NCBI GenBank assembly: GCA_905221605.1
Contig: CAJNDS010000528.1
Location: 1-64,000, forward strand
Direction: 5' to 3'
DNA from: Symbiodinium natans
Taxonomy: Eukaryota; Sar; Dinophyceae; Suessiales; Symbiodiniaceae
DNA length: 64,000 nt
Shown piece by piece: positions 53,414-62,750 of the stretch; within the stretch, counting starts at the first letter, position 1; every line of letters begins with the position of its first letter. The notes below the pieces were generated by a model. It made no database searches, was not told the origin of the DNA, and worked only from the letters and a program-made list of their open reading frames with translations. A program made the position numbers and the translations under genes.

Positions 53414-55260
53414 GCCTAGCGTGATGTGAGCCCTCACATCTCCTCGCCGATACATGCCGCAAGACTACCTCGGGATATTCTTGGTTTGGCAACCCTCTCG
53501 TGGTCTATGCCACGGATTGGATCGTGCTTGTCTTCGGTGTGCTCACTGCCTGCACCTGTGAACACCCTTCTGTGTCGGCCCTGCGTTGTGCCTGTGGTGA
53601 CGGGGGGCCTTTCTTTCGTGATTGCTCCACTGGCCACCTGCCACGGACTGCACTGGGCCGTTCCTGCCTGGACGTTCCAGCTCTGTCATCGGTAAAACGG
53701 CCAATCTTCCTTTCCTCTGCCCCCTCTAGGTGGGCAGGTTGCCTGCTTCTATGTGCTACGATCAAGTGTGAACCCCTTGGACTAAAGGGTTGGCCATCTC
53801 TCGTCTGGAAGGTGACACCCCCTTGGCGTACAACGACGTCATGCCTATTGGGAGAGACCAGCTAGGGGATGCTGCTTCCGGGTTGTGGACACTCCTATGC
53901 GGAGATCAGGTTTCCACTTCCCTGGCAATGTGCCATCGAGCACCTGTGAACAACCTGGCCTTCACGAGAGCCATTCTCGCCTGTGCTTGGGTTGCTACGG
54001 GGTTCCCTGCCTGCTTGGTGTCTATCTCTGCTTGCGTCAAAGCAGCCATACATGACTACCTCCCCATCGGTAGGTGGCCAAGCGTGATGTGAGCCCTCAC
54101 ATCTCCTCGCCGACGTCTGTCAGTTTGAGCATGGACGGTCTGAGTCTGTGTATTGAACCCTCAACCCTCACCGGCCAAGGAGATAGTTGCTTGGCCTTGA
54201 GTGCGAAGTTTCGACTGGGGGACTCTCCCGCTTCCTGCGGGGCAGGTGGGGTCCTCGCCTGCTTTGGTTCACCTGATGGCTCTGAGTGGAACGAAGCAGT
54301 CAAGCCTGCTTTGGCCGGCGGACGAGCTCTTGTGAGTCAAAAGAACGTGGCGCTTTGTGCTCGGAGAGGCTCCACTGGCTGACCACCATGGAGTACTCTG
54401 GGCTGGTCCTACCCCTTTGTTCTTGCCGTTAAGCCCCCACTGGCTGACCACCATGGGGCAACTTTATACTTCGGAACACGAAGGTTGACACCTACAACGT
54501 TCCGTGCTGAGGCACGACTTTGCTCCACCTGTGATGGCGAAACTGTGAACCATCTCGTGAACGGCCTTGGCTGGTGCTGAATGTATTCGCATTGGTGGCT
54601 GCATGATGGTGATGTGAGCCCTCCCATCTCCTTACTGACGTACCTCGCGGGTTTGGGTGAAGGGACCTGATGCGTGCCGATGCGCAGGCCAGTGCCAAAG
54701 TGGCGTAGCCTTGTGTGAGATGCCTGGACTGGGAGGTCCCTCGGTGTCATTAAAACCCTGTGGCGAAGGGTTTGATAACTCGCCATGGACTTTCCCCGTG
54801 GAATCGGTAGCTGCTGCTACTCTCGCCCCCCCTCTGACCGTGCGCCGGGGCACCTCTGAGGGTGGGCCCTTGTGCGCCAGGTAATCGGTAGCTGCTGCTA
54901 CTCTCGCCCCCCCCTCTGGCCGTGCGCGGGCACCTTTGAGGGTGGGCACTTGTGCGCCAGGTTGACTGGTGAACCCTGTGCTCGGAGCTACTCCACTGGC
55001 TGACCACCATGGAGTGCCCTGGGCCGGTCTGGCCTGGATTGTTCTTGCTGTTAAGTCCCCACTGGCTGACCACCATGGGGCATATGCACATCTCTCATCC
55101 CCCCTTGGGAGTCTGACTTGCAACATCCTTTCGCCATTGAGTGTTGGTTGTCTTTCCTTGACAACGATTAAGCGATCCGAACCTCGTCTGATGACCTCGG
55201 GTTGACCAACCGCTGTCGCACCAGTGGCTACATGATGGTGGTTTTGTGAATCTGGCAATG
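53414..55260 (+). repeat. Tandem non-coding array with hairpins (plus copy)
   Basis: Three units begin with GATGTGAGCCCTCACATC at 53423-53440 and 54086-54103, and a one-mismatch version at 54611-54628. Two units carry paired CCACTGGCTGACCACCATGG boxes (54372 and 54437; 54993 and 55059). A shorter direct repeat (AATCGGTAGCTGCTGCTACT) occurs at 54804 and 54882. The same array, inverted, is at 35570-37300. Confidence 0.85.
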
Positions 55261-55451
55261 TCGCATTTTGCGAATCCCCCACAAGCTCTGTGCTTCCTTG
55301 TGCACCGGGACTTCATTGACGACCTCGAGTACTGAGTCCGTGGGGTATCTAGTAGTTTAGCGCGATTGCTCGCTTTGTTTCTTCGGTGTCTGTTCTTTGG
55401 TGGTTTCGTGTTGTGTCTGGCGGGTTGTGTGCGCTGATTCTGTTTCACTGT

Positions 55452-55525
55452 TTTTGTCGAGCCCAACAAGACCGGCCTACTGTGCTACTGATGTAGTAAA
55501 GAGGCGCCAGAGGAAAAAAAAAAGA
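55452..55525 (+). repeat. Conserved 3' tail of the PDYWLG retroelement, copy 2
   Basis: GAGCCCAACAAGACCGGCCT, ACTGTGCTACTGATGTAGTA, AAGAGGCGCCAGAGG, then A10. It closes the element whose ORF ends at 53343. Confidence 0.8.
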
Positions 55526-55615
55526 GAGCTCTCGAACTTCTTGACTTCTCCACTCTTCTGGGCTGCACGGCGCCCCAACTCTCAGTGACCAACCTACAGG
55601 AATCCATCATCGGAT

Positions 55616-56780
55616 ATGGGTTTGACCACCGCCCAATACAGCCAATGCATCGCGGATCTCTTCTCAGCGGTCGCCGATGTCCCGGGCGTGCAAAGTGCCA
55701 AGTTTCCCGCCGTGGCATGCTATGGAGACCCTGACTACTGGCTTGGAGGGCTCTTGCTGGCCTTCGACGCACTGCCAGTGGTCTTGGGCTCCCCCGATAA
55801 CGACAAACAACGACAGGGCACGATAGCTGATTTGCAGCTAAATGTGCCACCAGCAGCCGCAGTGCGCTGTTGGCTGGGAGGGCGTACCACAACCCCCTCA
55901 GACCAGAAACGGCGTTCAGGCTAGATGATCAAGGGCGGCCTGTAATCCAAGGTCAAGTCCCCCAATCGAGTCTACGAGAATGGGCCAAGGCGGCACGGTC
56001 TGCCCCTTTGGAAGCACCTAGGGTTGTGCAGGACCCCAAAATCAATGCTTACATCAAGGTGAAACTTAATGCGTTGCAGGCCTTAGGGAACCGACGATAT
56101 CAAGCATTCGACCCGACCGCCGCTGTGCGCTATGCACTCGCAGCGTGCGTTGCAAGTCAGGACCTCGAACACTTCTGGGCGACATTTAACCTTGAATGGC
56201 GGGATGGCAAGACGAGGTCCAATGTTTCTTTCCTACAAGTCCCCCCATTGCAATGCTTGGTAGCTGCGTCTGGCCCTGGAACCCCCGCTGAATGGGGGGA
56301 GGCTCAGGCCATGGAAGAGGTGCGCAGCAGCTCGTCGGAAGAGGACTGTCAAGACACCGCATTACAAGTCCATAACTGGCGCTTCTCAGAGCTCGAAACC
56401 ATTGACCTGGCCACCCTGCGAGAAGTGGACTTGTGTGTGCCGTTTCAGTTCCCTTCCCAAGGAAGAGGGATTGGTACGATGCCGTCACGGCACATTGGGC
56501 ATCTCACAAGGGCCTTGCTGTCGCTGCGAACAAGAATAAAAGCCCTTTCAACGGCGCGTGGTCCAAGCTGTATTTCAACCAGAAGCCGGGCGACCCGACA
56601 CCCGAGGTGCTGGTCGCGGTCCGGCGTTTCCCTCTAAACCTGGACAACGGCAAGGTTGTGACATATCAGGAGGTCAGCCACGCCGCGAAGGCGTTGTGGC
56701 GTGCGGCAAAAGCTAAGCTTGCGGAGCTGAATGAAACCCCGATCCCTTCGGGGACCCGAATTTGGGGAGCTCACCGATGA
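55616..56780 (+). pseudogene. PDYWLG-family protein, divergent paralogue with two frameshifts
   Basis: It starts at ATG 55616 (MGLTTAQYSQCIADLFSAVA) and retains the native N-terminus. Blocks run GDPDYWLGGLLLAFDAL and LNVPPAAAV (frame 1, to about 55880); MAGRAY, NRRYQAFDPTAAVRYALAAC, DLEHFWATFNLEWRDG and VHNWRFSELETIDLATLREV (frame 2, to about 56450); RDWYDAVTAHWASHKGLAV and YFNQKPGDPTPEVLVAVRRF, ending SGTRIWGAHR (frame 3). It is clearly homologous to the 52 kb copy but divergent across most of the length, so the family is old and its blocks were conserved. A tail like the other copies follows at 57218. Confidence 0.75.
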
Positions 56781-57217
56781 GCCCAACTGCGCCACACTCT
56801 CTGCCGGGGAGGTGGCGTCCGACGCCTCGCACCCGAGCAATCGCCCTTCCCGGAGTGAGGTCGCCGACCAGCTTCAGTAGCGGCGTCGGCGTCGCGTGCC
56901 TCACACCGAGGCGACAACCAAAATGCTTGGCAGTAACGGGTACTGCAGGGAATGACCGTATGAATGACCTGGGCGAGGGGAACAACCTGACTAGCATGGA
57001 ACGTGATTTTGCTTCCGGCAGACCGATCGCATTTTGCGAACCGCACTCTGTGCTCCCTCCAACGCAGCGCGAGTCAAGCCACAACGGGCCTACTTCGACC
57101 TCTTCGTGTTCTGAGAGAGGGATGTTTCACCCTTAGGATTGGATTGCTTCCGTTTTGCTTTTCTCTTGTGTCTTGTGTGTTGTTCTGTGCTGTTTGGCTG
57201 CTTCCGGTAGTCATGGC
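56781..57217 (+). other. 3' region of the PDYWLG paralogue
   Basis: Non-coding. TCGCATTTTGCGAACC (about 57028) corresponds to TCGCATTTTGCGAATCC at about 55260, showing relationship to the 3' region of copy 2. The hairpin array is absent. Confidence 0.5.
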
Positions 57218-57293
57218 CGTCTCACCTCGTCGCAATAGACCGGCCCACTGTGCTGCTGATGTGGTAAAGGGGCGTCCGCTTTAAAAAAGGACC
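57218..57293 (+). repeat. Conserved 3' tail of the PDYWLG retroelement, copy 3
   Basis: AGACCGGCCCACTGTGCTGC, TGATGTGGTAAAGGGGCG, then a short A run. The small CTAC/GTAG stem of copies 1 and 2 is replaced by CTGC/GTGG, which can still pair with wobbles. Confidence 0.7.
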
Positions 57294-57455
57294 CCTTCAT
57301 ATAGGTAGAAGAAATTCCTGCTGGGCAGGCCTCTGGGCAGGCCTGAGAAGAAATTTTTGCTGGGCAGGCCTGAGCAGGTCTGAGCTCCGGACCCCTTCAT
57401 ATAGGTAGAAGAAATTCCTGCTGGGCAGGCCGGCCTGAGCAGGTCTGAGCATCGC
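57287..57455 (+). repeat. Two copies of an approximately 95-bp tandem repeat
   Basis: GGACCCCTTCATATAGGTAG and GAAATTCCTGCTGGGCAGGC occur at 57290 and 57388, with shared GGCCTGAGCAGGTCTGAGC. Confidence 0.9.
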
Positions 57456-57508
57456 AACATCGTCGCCCCGTCGTCGCACCATTGTCACCCTTTCGAAACC
57501 CTGTCATC

Positions 57509-57830
57509 AAGCTTACTGTTCGCGTGCGAATTGTGTTTTATCGCTTGCTTCCAAAAATGCCCTGTGAAAAACGGTTTGCCGTTTTGTCACTGTTTCAAAC
57601 CAAAAGTTTCGTGATGCGCATGTTCCCCACGCTCCACAATTGCCTGTTGCATGTTTTGCAAATTCCTTGATCAGCAGTTTACAGGGTTGCAGTGGCTGTA
57701 TGCAGTTTGTGCACTGCGCCTGGATGTCCAACATGCCATGCTTTGTGAAGCTAAAGGACGGCTGATATTTGCAACTTGATGCGTGTTCCTTGTCGTGCAG
57801 CACGGGCTCCATCGGGCCGTGAAAATTTGT
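57509..57830 (+). repeat. Repeat S, copy 2
   Basis: AAGCTTACTGTTCGCGTGCG onward. It matches 51224-51550 strongly at its start and end (GCAGCACGGGCTCCATCG) and moderately between. The two S copies flank the two PDYWLG copies in direct orientation about 6.3 kb apart. Confidence 0.8.
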
Positions 57831-58098
57831 CGTGTAAACGAGGTTGGGGCTTCAAACAGGTCTTTCTTCAACAGGCCCCATCCTCCAACCTTGGCCTTAG
57901 GCCCCGTGCAAGTTGCCTGCGTGAAGCAGGCAGCGGATGGGAGCTCGCCTCCGTGGGCAAGCCGCGCTGCGTTCCCCTGTGCACTTGGGGGCCTGCAAAT
58001 CCGTGAGTCCTGCCAGGCGTGGCCCCTCCTCTTTCTGTTCCGGCTTCTGCTTGGGCGTGGCTTGCCTGTTGCTTCTCATCAGCCTTTGTTAGCCTCCC

Positions 58099-58287
58099 AT
58101 GGGGTCCACTTGTGGTCGTCGTGCTCCGGAACAGCCGCTCGTTGAGCAGGATCCCCCTATACCGGCCTGTCAGCAGCTTTGTCAGCAGTGTGGTCGTAAC
58201 GGGTGCATACGTTACCGTATCAACCACAACCACCATTGGTGCGCTCACTGCGTGATTGCCTGGTACTTGGCCGTCTACGACCGATAG
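58099..58287 (+). CDS. Small Cys/His-rich protein, 62 codons
   Basis: MGSTCGRRAPEQPLVEQD is followed by a Cys-dense core (CQQLCQQCGRNGC) and HNHHWCAHC, then ends AWYLAVYDR. The spacing of CxxxCxxC, HxHHxC and CxxC could bind one or two zinc ions. Its stop codon TAG (58285-58287) is immediately followed by the ATG of the 958-codon ORF, so both may be made from one transcript. It is short enough to be chance, but the Cys/His density and the abutting start favour a real ORF. Confidence 0.5.
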   Translation: MGSTCGRRAPEQPLVEQDPPIPACQQLCQQCGRNGCIRYRINHNHHWCAHCVIAWYLAVYDR

Positions 58288-61164
58288 ATGGTGTTGCCTG
58301 GCTCAGCTGCGTCTCCGGACTTGCCCGTCCCTGCGGGTTCCGCGCCCCCTGCTGTGGCCCCTGTGTGCGTTGTTAAGCGCTTCAGGAAGAATCCCTCTGG
58401 GCAGTCTGCTTCGGTTAAAGGGGGAGGTTGTGCCAACGCCCAGGGAGATGCGCCGGTTGAGGGTGAGGCTTCAGAAGCTGTGGGCTTTGAGCCTGGTGAG
58501 CCTAGCTACCAAGCTGACGGTTTCCCGACAGGGCGTGCCAGCGCCCAGGCAGATGCTCTGGTTAAGGGTGAATCCACCATCCAAGCTCCAAAAGCTGTGG
58601 GCTCTGAGCCTGGTGAGCCTAGCTACCAGGCTGATGGTGTTCCGAAGGAGATGGGCAATGCTCAGTCATCACAGTCTCGTGACTCGCTACGTGGGAGTGA
58701 TCCCGTTGATTTGGTGCCTAAGAAACCTGATGGCCAACCCGTGGTCCCAGAGCCTAAAGTCAGTGCGCCGGTTGGCAAGGCGATCGGATCCCATGTCCAA
58801 GCAGGCACCGCCTGTATATCGCAGGCTCGTGCAACGCTACGTGGGAGTGAAGCCGAAGATTTGGTGCCCGTGAAACCTGATGGCGAAATTTTAGGTGATG
58901 GCGCGCGCGTGGGGTCCTCTCCTTCTGGCCAGCATAGTGATGCATTGCTTGCAACCCGTGCTGTTAGGGCTTGGTCTTCTGAGGCTTCCGGAATCCTTCA
59001 CGAGACAGAGCGTCGTGCGCCTGGGCAAGTCGGGGTTCACCTAGGTAAGGGTGATGCCTTTGATCCCCCAGACAGACCTCTTGGACTGCCAGTCAGGTAT
59101 GATGTACCTCAACGCACCCTACCCAGCTCGCCCCTTCAAGGTGTGGGAGATGCGGTGCCCGATCGTGAGGGTGCCTTCAAGACTTCGTCGAGGGAGGTGA
59201 CAACGACGGCTAGGACCAAGTCCTCTCATAGGATTGAGTCCGAGCAAGCTGTCAGGCTTGCGCCACCTGAATGCGTATCCAGGCCCGGAGTCCACCCGCA
59301 GAGTGATGTGAGCCCTGCGTCAAGTGTTTCGGATGCTGAAACTGTGGGTGCGCAATATCCCGAGGTGCAGCTGGGTTTCAATGTGAACCAGGTTGCCAGT
59401 GGTGGACCAGGCCACGGTCCAAGCGGACCTTGTGCCACGGGGAGGGAGGCCGGAACCTACAACAAGGCCTCAAGCGCTAGTGAGGCCACCACAGAGCCCA
59501 CTGGCAATCCCCTTGGCAGCTCTGCCAAGTACGCTCAGCGGGTTATGGGCCCTCAGCTCGAGGCCCCCTCAGGTGCACTCAGCGCGTTCCCCCCAGGGGT
59601 GTCCAGATCTCTTAAGCTCGATGAGTCGAGTCCATCAGCCAAGGCTCCTGCTGCGTCGGAAAGTTCGGGGCAATGTGCGTCCGCCGGTGCGGTGATGGAT
59701 GAGGTCAGGCCGTTCCAAAGGCGAATATTCATGGGGCCCGCAGGTGTCCGTGATGTTCCTGGAAAGGTGTCTTTGCCTGAGAAACCAAGGGTGGTTGCCC
59801 CGTTGAGTTCGCGACCTGTATTTACTGGTCCTGGATCCATCCCCCGCAGGACGGAATGTCTCCCTAAGCGTGCCGCGGCCTCCCCTTCGAGCAACAAGTC
59901 AGATGCCCCACTCCTGGAACGTGTGCCTGAAGCGTCAACGTCCTTGCCTTCTGGTGATCGGCCAATGCCTCCACGACCTCCTAGCCCTAAGCGCAAAAAG
60001 AGGGAGCCCGAAAGTACCAGCCGATCCAGTGGCTCTGCTTCGTCTGACGAGGGCATCACGCAGGATTGTGCAGAAGCCTTTCTGGCCAGGCTTGATGCTC
60101 GTCCCACGTGTTCTGCGGGTCATCCCTTGTTCTCCTTTGGGTCTCCTGAGCCTGGATGGTGGTGCAGTGCATGCAAGCGCGTGTTCACCACGCGGCGCTT
60201 GCTTTGGGGTTGTAGGGTCTGCGACTTCGACATTTGCGGAAATTGCTTGGTCGTCAGTCAAGGTGGCTCTTTCCCCACTCCGGCTCCGGCTCAGAATGTT
60301 GTCCATGATGCGCTCCCTGCTGTGCCGGTTCAGGATACCACTCAAGAGGCAATCCCCAGCAGCGCACAAGCAATGCCCTCAATGAAGCTTTTGCGTGCCT
60401 CAGGGGTTTTAACAGGCAGCGACATGTTCCCGGATGACCTTCACCTGACCCTGGAAGTGAATGGTGAAAGCCTGTCAGTCTTGGGGTCGAGCAGGGCGCC
60501 AGGGCTCAAAGGGGGTTTCCGGAAAGTGTATCACCTTCGGGGTGAAGGGCCAGCTGCAAGCCTTGTTGTGAAGCTCGCTGAAAACGATGCTGACAATGTG
60601 AATGAGGTTAAGAGTGCTGCTGCGTGTCCGGCAGCCTTTACCTGCATCTTCGGCAGTGGCTCCATTTGGGTGTCCCTTGGAGCAGACGGTTTGTGCCGGG
60701 CTCATTATGTCATTACGGAACGCGTGGTTCCGTTGACTGCTTTGTTGGATGGCCCAACTCTGCCCCCCACGGCGTGCACCTCTTTGGCCCTTCAATGTTG
60801 CCGGGTTGTGTTCCGGGCAACTCTTGCAGGTATCAAGTGTAGGGACCTTGGACAGAAGCAGTGGGGCCTCAAGGTCCCACCAAACTTCAAATTCCAGGAC
60901 GAGATCTCCCTGCAACAAGTGCGCGAAGGCTTAACAGGTGAAGCGTTTCACCTCGTCATCCTTGACGCCAATTGTTGCCTTCCAGTGCCCCAGGCGAGCC
61001 TCTTGGGGCCACGCAAAATGACCTCATTTTGGGCCCTTCAAACAAGGTTGGTGGGTGCACCCGCTAGCGAGCGGCTCCAAGCGTTTATCCGCGCTCATAA
61101 TTTCAATGCCCGCAGTTGTCTTTCCGCTTTGACGCGTGATCACGTTACGGGGCTTTGTTCTTGA
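58288..61164 (+). CDS. ZZ-like zinc finger plus degenerate kinase-like protein, 958 codons
   Basis: Single uninterrupted frame. Residues 1-600 are disordered (Pro, Ser, Gly, Glu) with internal repeats: EPGEPSYQADG twice, and DSLRGSDPVDLVPKKPDG versus ATLRGSEAEDLVPVKPDG. Residues 608-653 form a ZZ/PHD-like finger (CSAGH, WWCSACKRVF, WGCRVCDFDICGNCL). Residues 735-958 look like a distant kinase fold: a Gly-rich turn GLKGGFRKVYHL (about 739-750), VVKL with Lys 762, hinge-like YVITERVVPL, RDLGQKQWG (852-860) in the place of HRDxxxxN, and ILDAN (Asp 893) in the place of DFG. The missing HRD His and DFG Phe/Gly suggest altered or absent catalysis. It lies among mobile elements, so element-borne or host gene are both possible. 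No intron is visible. Confidence 0.7.
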   Translation: MVLPGSAASPDLPVPAGSAPPAVAPVCVVKRFRKNPSGQSASVKGGGCANAQGDAPVEGEASEAVGFEPGEPSYQADGFPTGRASAQADALVKGESTIQAPKAVGSEPGEPSYQADGVPKEMGNAQSSQSRDSLRGSDPVDLVPKKPDGQPVVPEPKVSAPVGKAIGSHVQAGTACISQARATLRGSEAEDLVPVKPDGEILGDGARVGSSPSGQHSDALLATRAVRAWSSEASGILHETERRAPGQVGVHLGKGDAFDPPDRPLGLPVRYDVPQRTLPSSPLQGVGDAVPDREGAFKTSSREVTTTARTKSSHRIESEQAVRLAPPECVSRPGVHPQSDVSPASSVSDAETVGAQYPEVQLGFNVNQVASGGPGHGPSGPCATGREAGTYNKASSASEATTEPTGNPLGSSAKYAQRVMGPQLEAPSGALSAFPPGVSRSLKLDESSPSAKAPAASESSGQCASAGAVMDEVRPFQRRIFMGPAGVRDVPGKVSLPEKPRVVAPLSSRPVFTGPGSIPRRTECLPKRAAASPSSNKSDAPLLERVPEASTSLPSGDRPMPPRPPSPKRKKREPESTSRSSGSASSDEGITQDCAEAFLARLDARPTCSAGHPLFSFGSPEPGWWCSACKRVFTTRRLLWGCRVCDFDICGNCLVVSQGGSFPTPAPAQNVVHDALPAVPVQDTTQEAIPSSAQAMPSMKLLRASGVLTGSDMFPDDLHLTLEVNGESLSVLGSSRAPGLKGGFRKVYHLRGEGPAASLVVKLAENDADNVNEVKSAAACPAAFTCIFGSGSIWVSLGADGLCRAHYVITERVVPLTALLDGPTLPPTACTSLALQCCRVVFRATLAGIKCRDLGQKQWGLKVPPNFKFQDEISLQQVREGLTGEAFHLVILDANCCLPVPQASLLGPRKMTSFWALQTRLVGAPASERLQAFIRAHNFNARSCLSALTRDHVTGLCS

Positions 61165-62750
61165 GCCGGCTTAGGGGCAAATGTGTTTTGCGCTTTCTGC
61201 GCCCCTGGATTCACTTGGCACCGAGGCACTCGTCTGGAAGCGGTGCAAAGAATGCCTTGCAATGAGGATGCAGTTCGTGATGTCGAAAAAAGGGAAATGA
61301 GTGGGCGCTCACGCATGTGTTTGCGCATGTTTATGATGTGATGTCATGAGACGAGCAAATGTTGCTCAGCCAAGGGGCTATGTGGGTCTCATGAAGCGGC
61401 ACATGGTGCCTTTGTATGAGCCAAGGGGCTGTCATACAACATGGCCATGGTGCCATATGTCCGTTGCACCATGGGTGCTCGTGCAAGGATGAAGGCTCAA
61501 AGCCATGTTCATGGATTCATGTATCATGTTAGGTCCTTGCTTTACGTTGCTTTTGGGCTTTTCCCGCCATGTGAGTTCGTGTTGTCTAGTGCCATGTGGT
61601 CTGCAGACAATGCTTGAAAAGACTGAAGTAGCAGTGCATGCCATGTCTGACGCACCTGAGGTGACATGTGGCCTCCTGCACGACGTCTTCGATATCCCCG
61701 ACGCCCCGCTTGTGAGGGCACTATCTTGGAACGTCGGCCAAGCATTCCAATTACCTGTTATTCATGCAATGCAAGTGACGTGCGCCCTTGGAGCCCAGGC
61801 GAGTCTCCAGGCTGTTTTCCACCGGATACCACTCATCCTTGCACTGCTCTGCCGGTGGTCCACATGGCGCGCCAAAACCGAGACGCAGGGCCCTCTGCCT
61901 GTATGCAGGCCAAATCAACGAGGTGGTAGTGCCTGGGCGTTGCATCCGTGGCGTCTATGCATCTTGCCCACATTTTCACACGTGGCCATCCTCGTTCAGT
62001 CTCCCAGAGGCATCCCTGGACAGGTGTGCACATCCGTGCCAATGGGCATACCAATAAGTTCTGGGGTCGCTGACGACGTTTCCTTTGACCTACACTCGGC
62101 TGTCCTGCCGGTCGCAAACCTGGCACTGTGGAAGGTTTGGCTGCGGCCTCTCCCTCAAGGTGAGCCATTCGACGTGGCATATCGTTTGCGCTTGCCCAGC
62201 TCCTCATTGTCAGCTGCGAGGGTCTTCCAGCCTAAAACCTGCTGTGGTCCAAGCGAACCCTGTCGGGGTATGTTGGATTTTCCCTAAGTTCTCCAATCTC
62301 GTTGCCCACCGACCTTGGCTTCTGGGTGGGAGCTGCGCGTGGTCAGGTTGCACGTGTTTGCGTGTCGCGCTATTTGTGTTGACTGCTCCGGGCTTGTTCC
62401 ACTGTCCGGTCCAGTCTTGCCAGGAGGGCCCCTCGTGGGCTGTGCCGCCAAGTGTGTCTGCCCTGAGTGGCCATGCTGATGCTTGGTAATACAACATTGC
62501 AAATCATGGTTCCTCCTGTGCAGAGGGTGTGTGGCCTCAAGGCCTCGCCAGTGGCTCGGTTCATTGGGTGTTTGATGTTCACATGATCCGGTGCACGGCC
62601 CAACGCTGCGTCTTTATGGACCAGCTCTGTCATGTCTCCTCTTCCTGGTCTAAATGTTGGTCAGACCCGGCCTGCTACAGTTGCGCTGTGGGTGCCGCGC
62701 GTGCGCCGTGGCTCGAGCTGACATTGTGGTCTGCTTCACGTCTACACGAT
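61165..62750. other. No confidently assigned gene
   Basis: A 260-codon plus frame (61505-62287) starts with a hydrophobic stretch (CIMLGPCFTLLLGF) and contains VRALSWNVGQAF, but nothing downstream supports a LINE endonuclease or another family. CAAGGGGCT repeats occur at about 61371 and 61423. Confidence 0.35.

Noticed and set aside
61505-62287. LINE endonuclease suggested by LSWNVGQ
   Set aside because: None of the later endonuclease motifs (QE, GDxN, SDH) follows in any frame.
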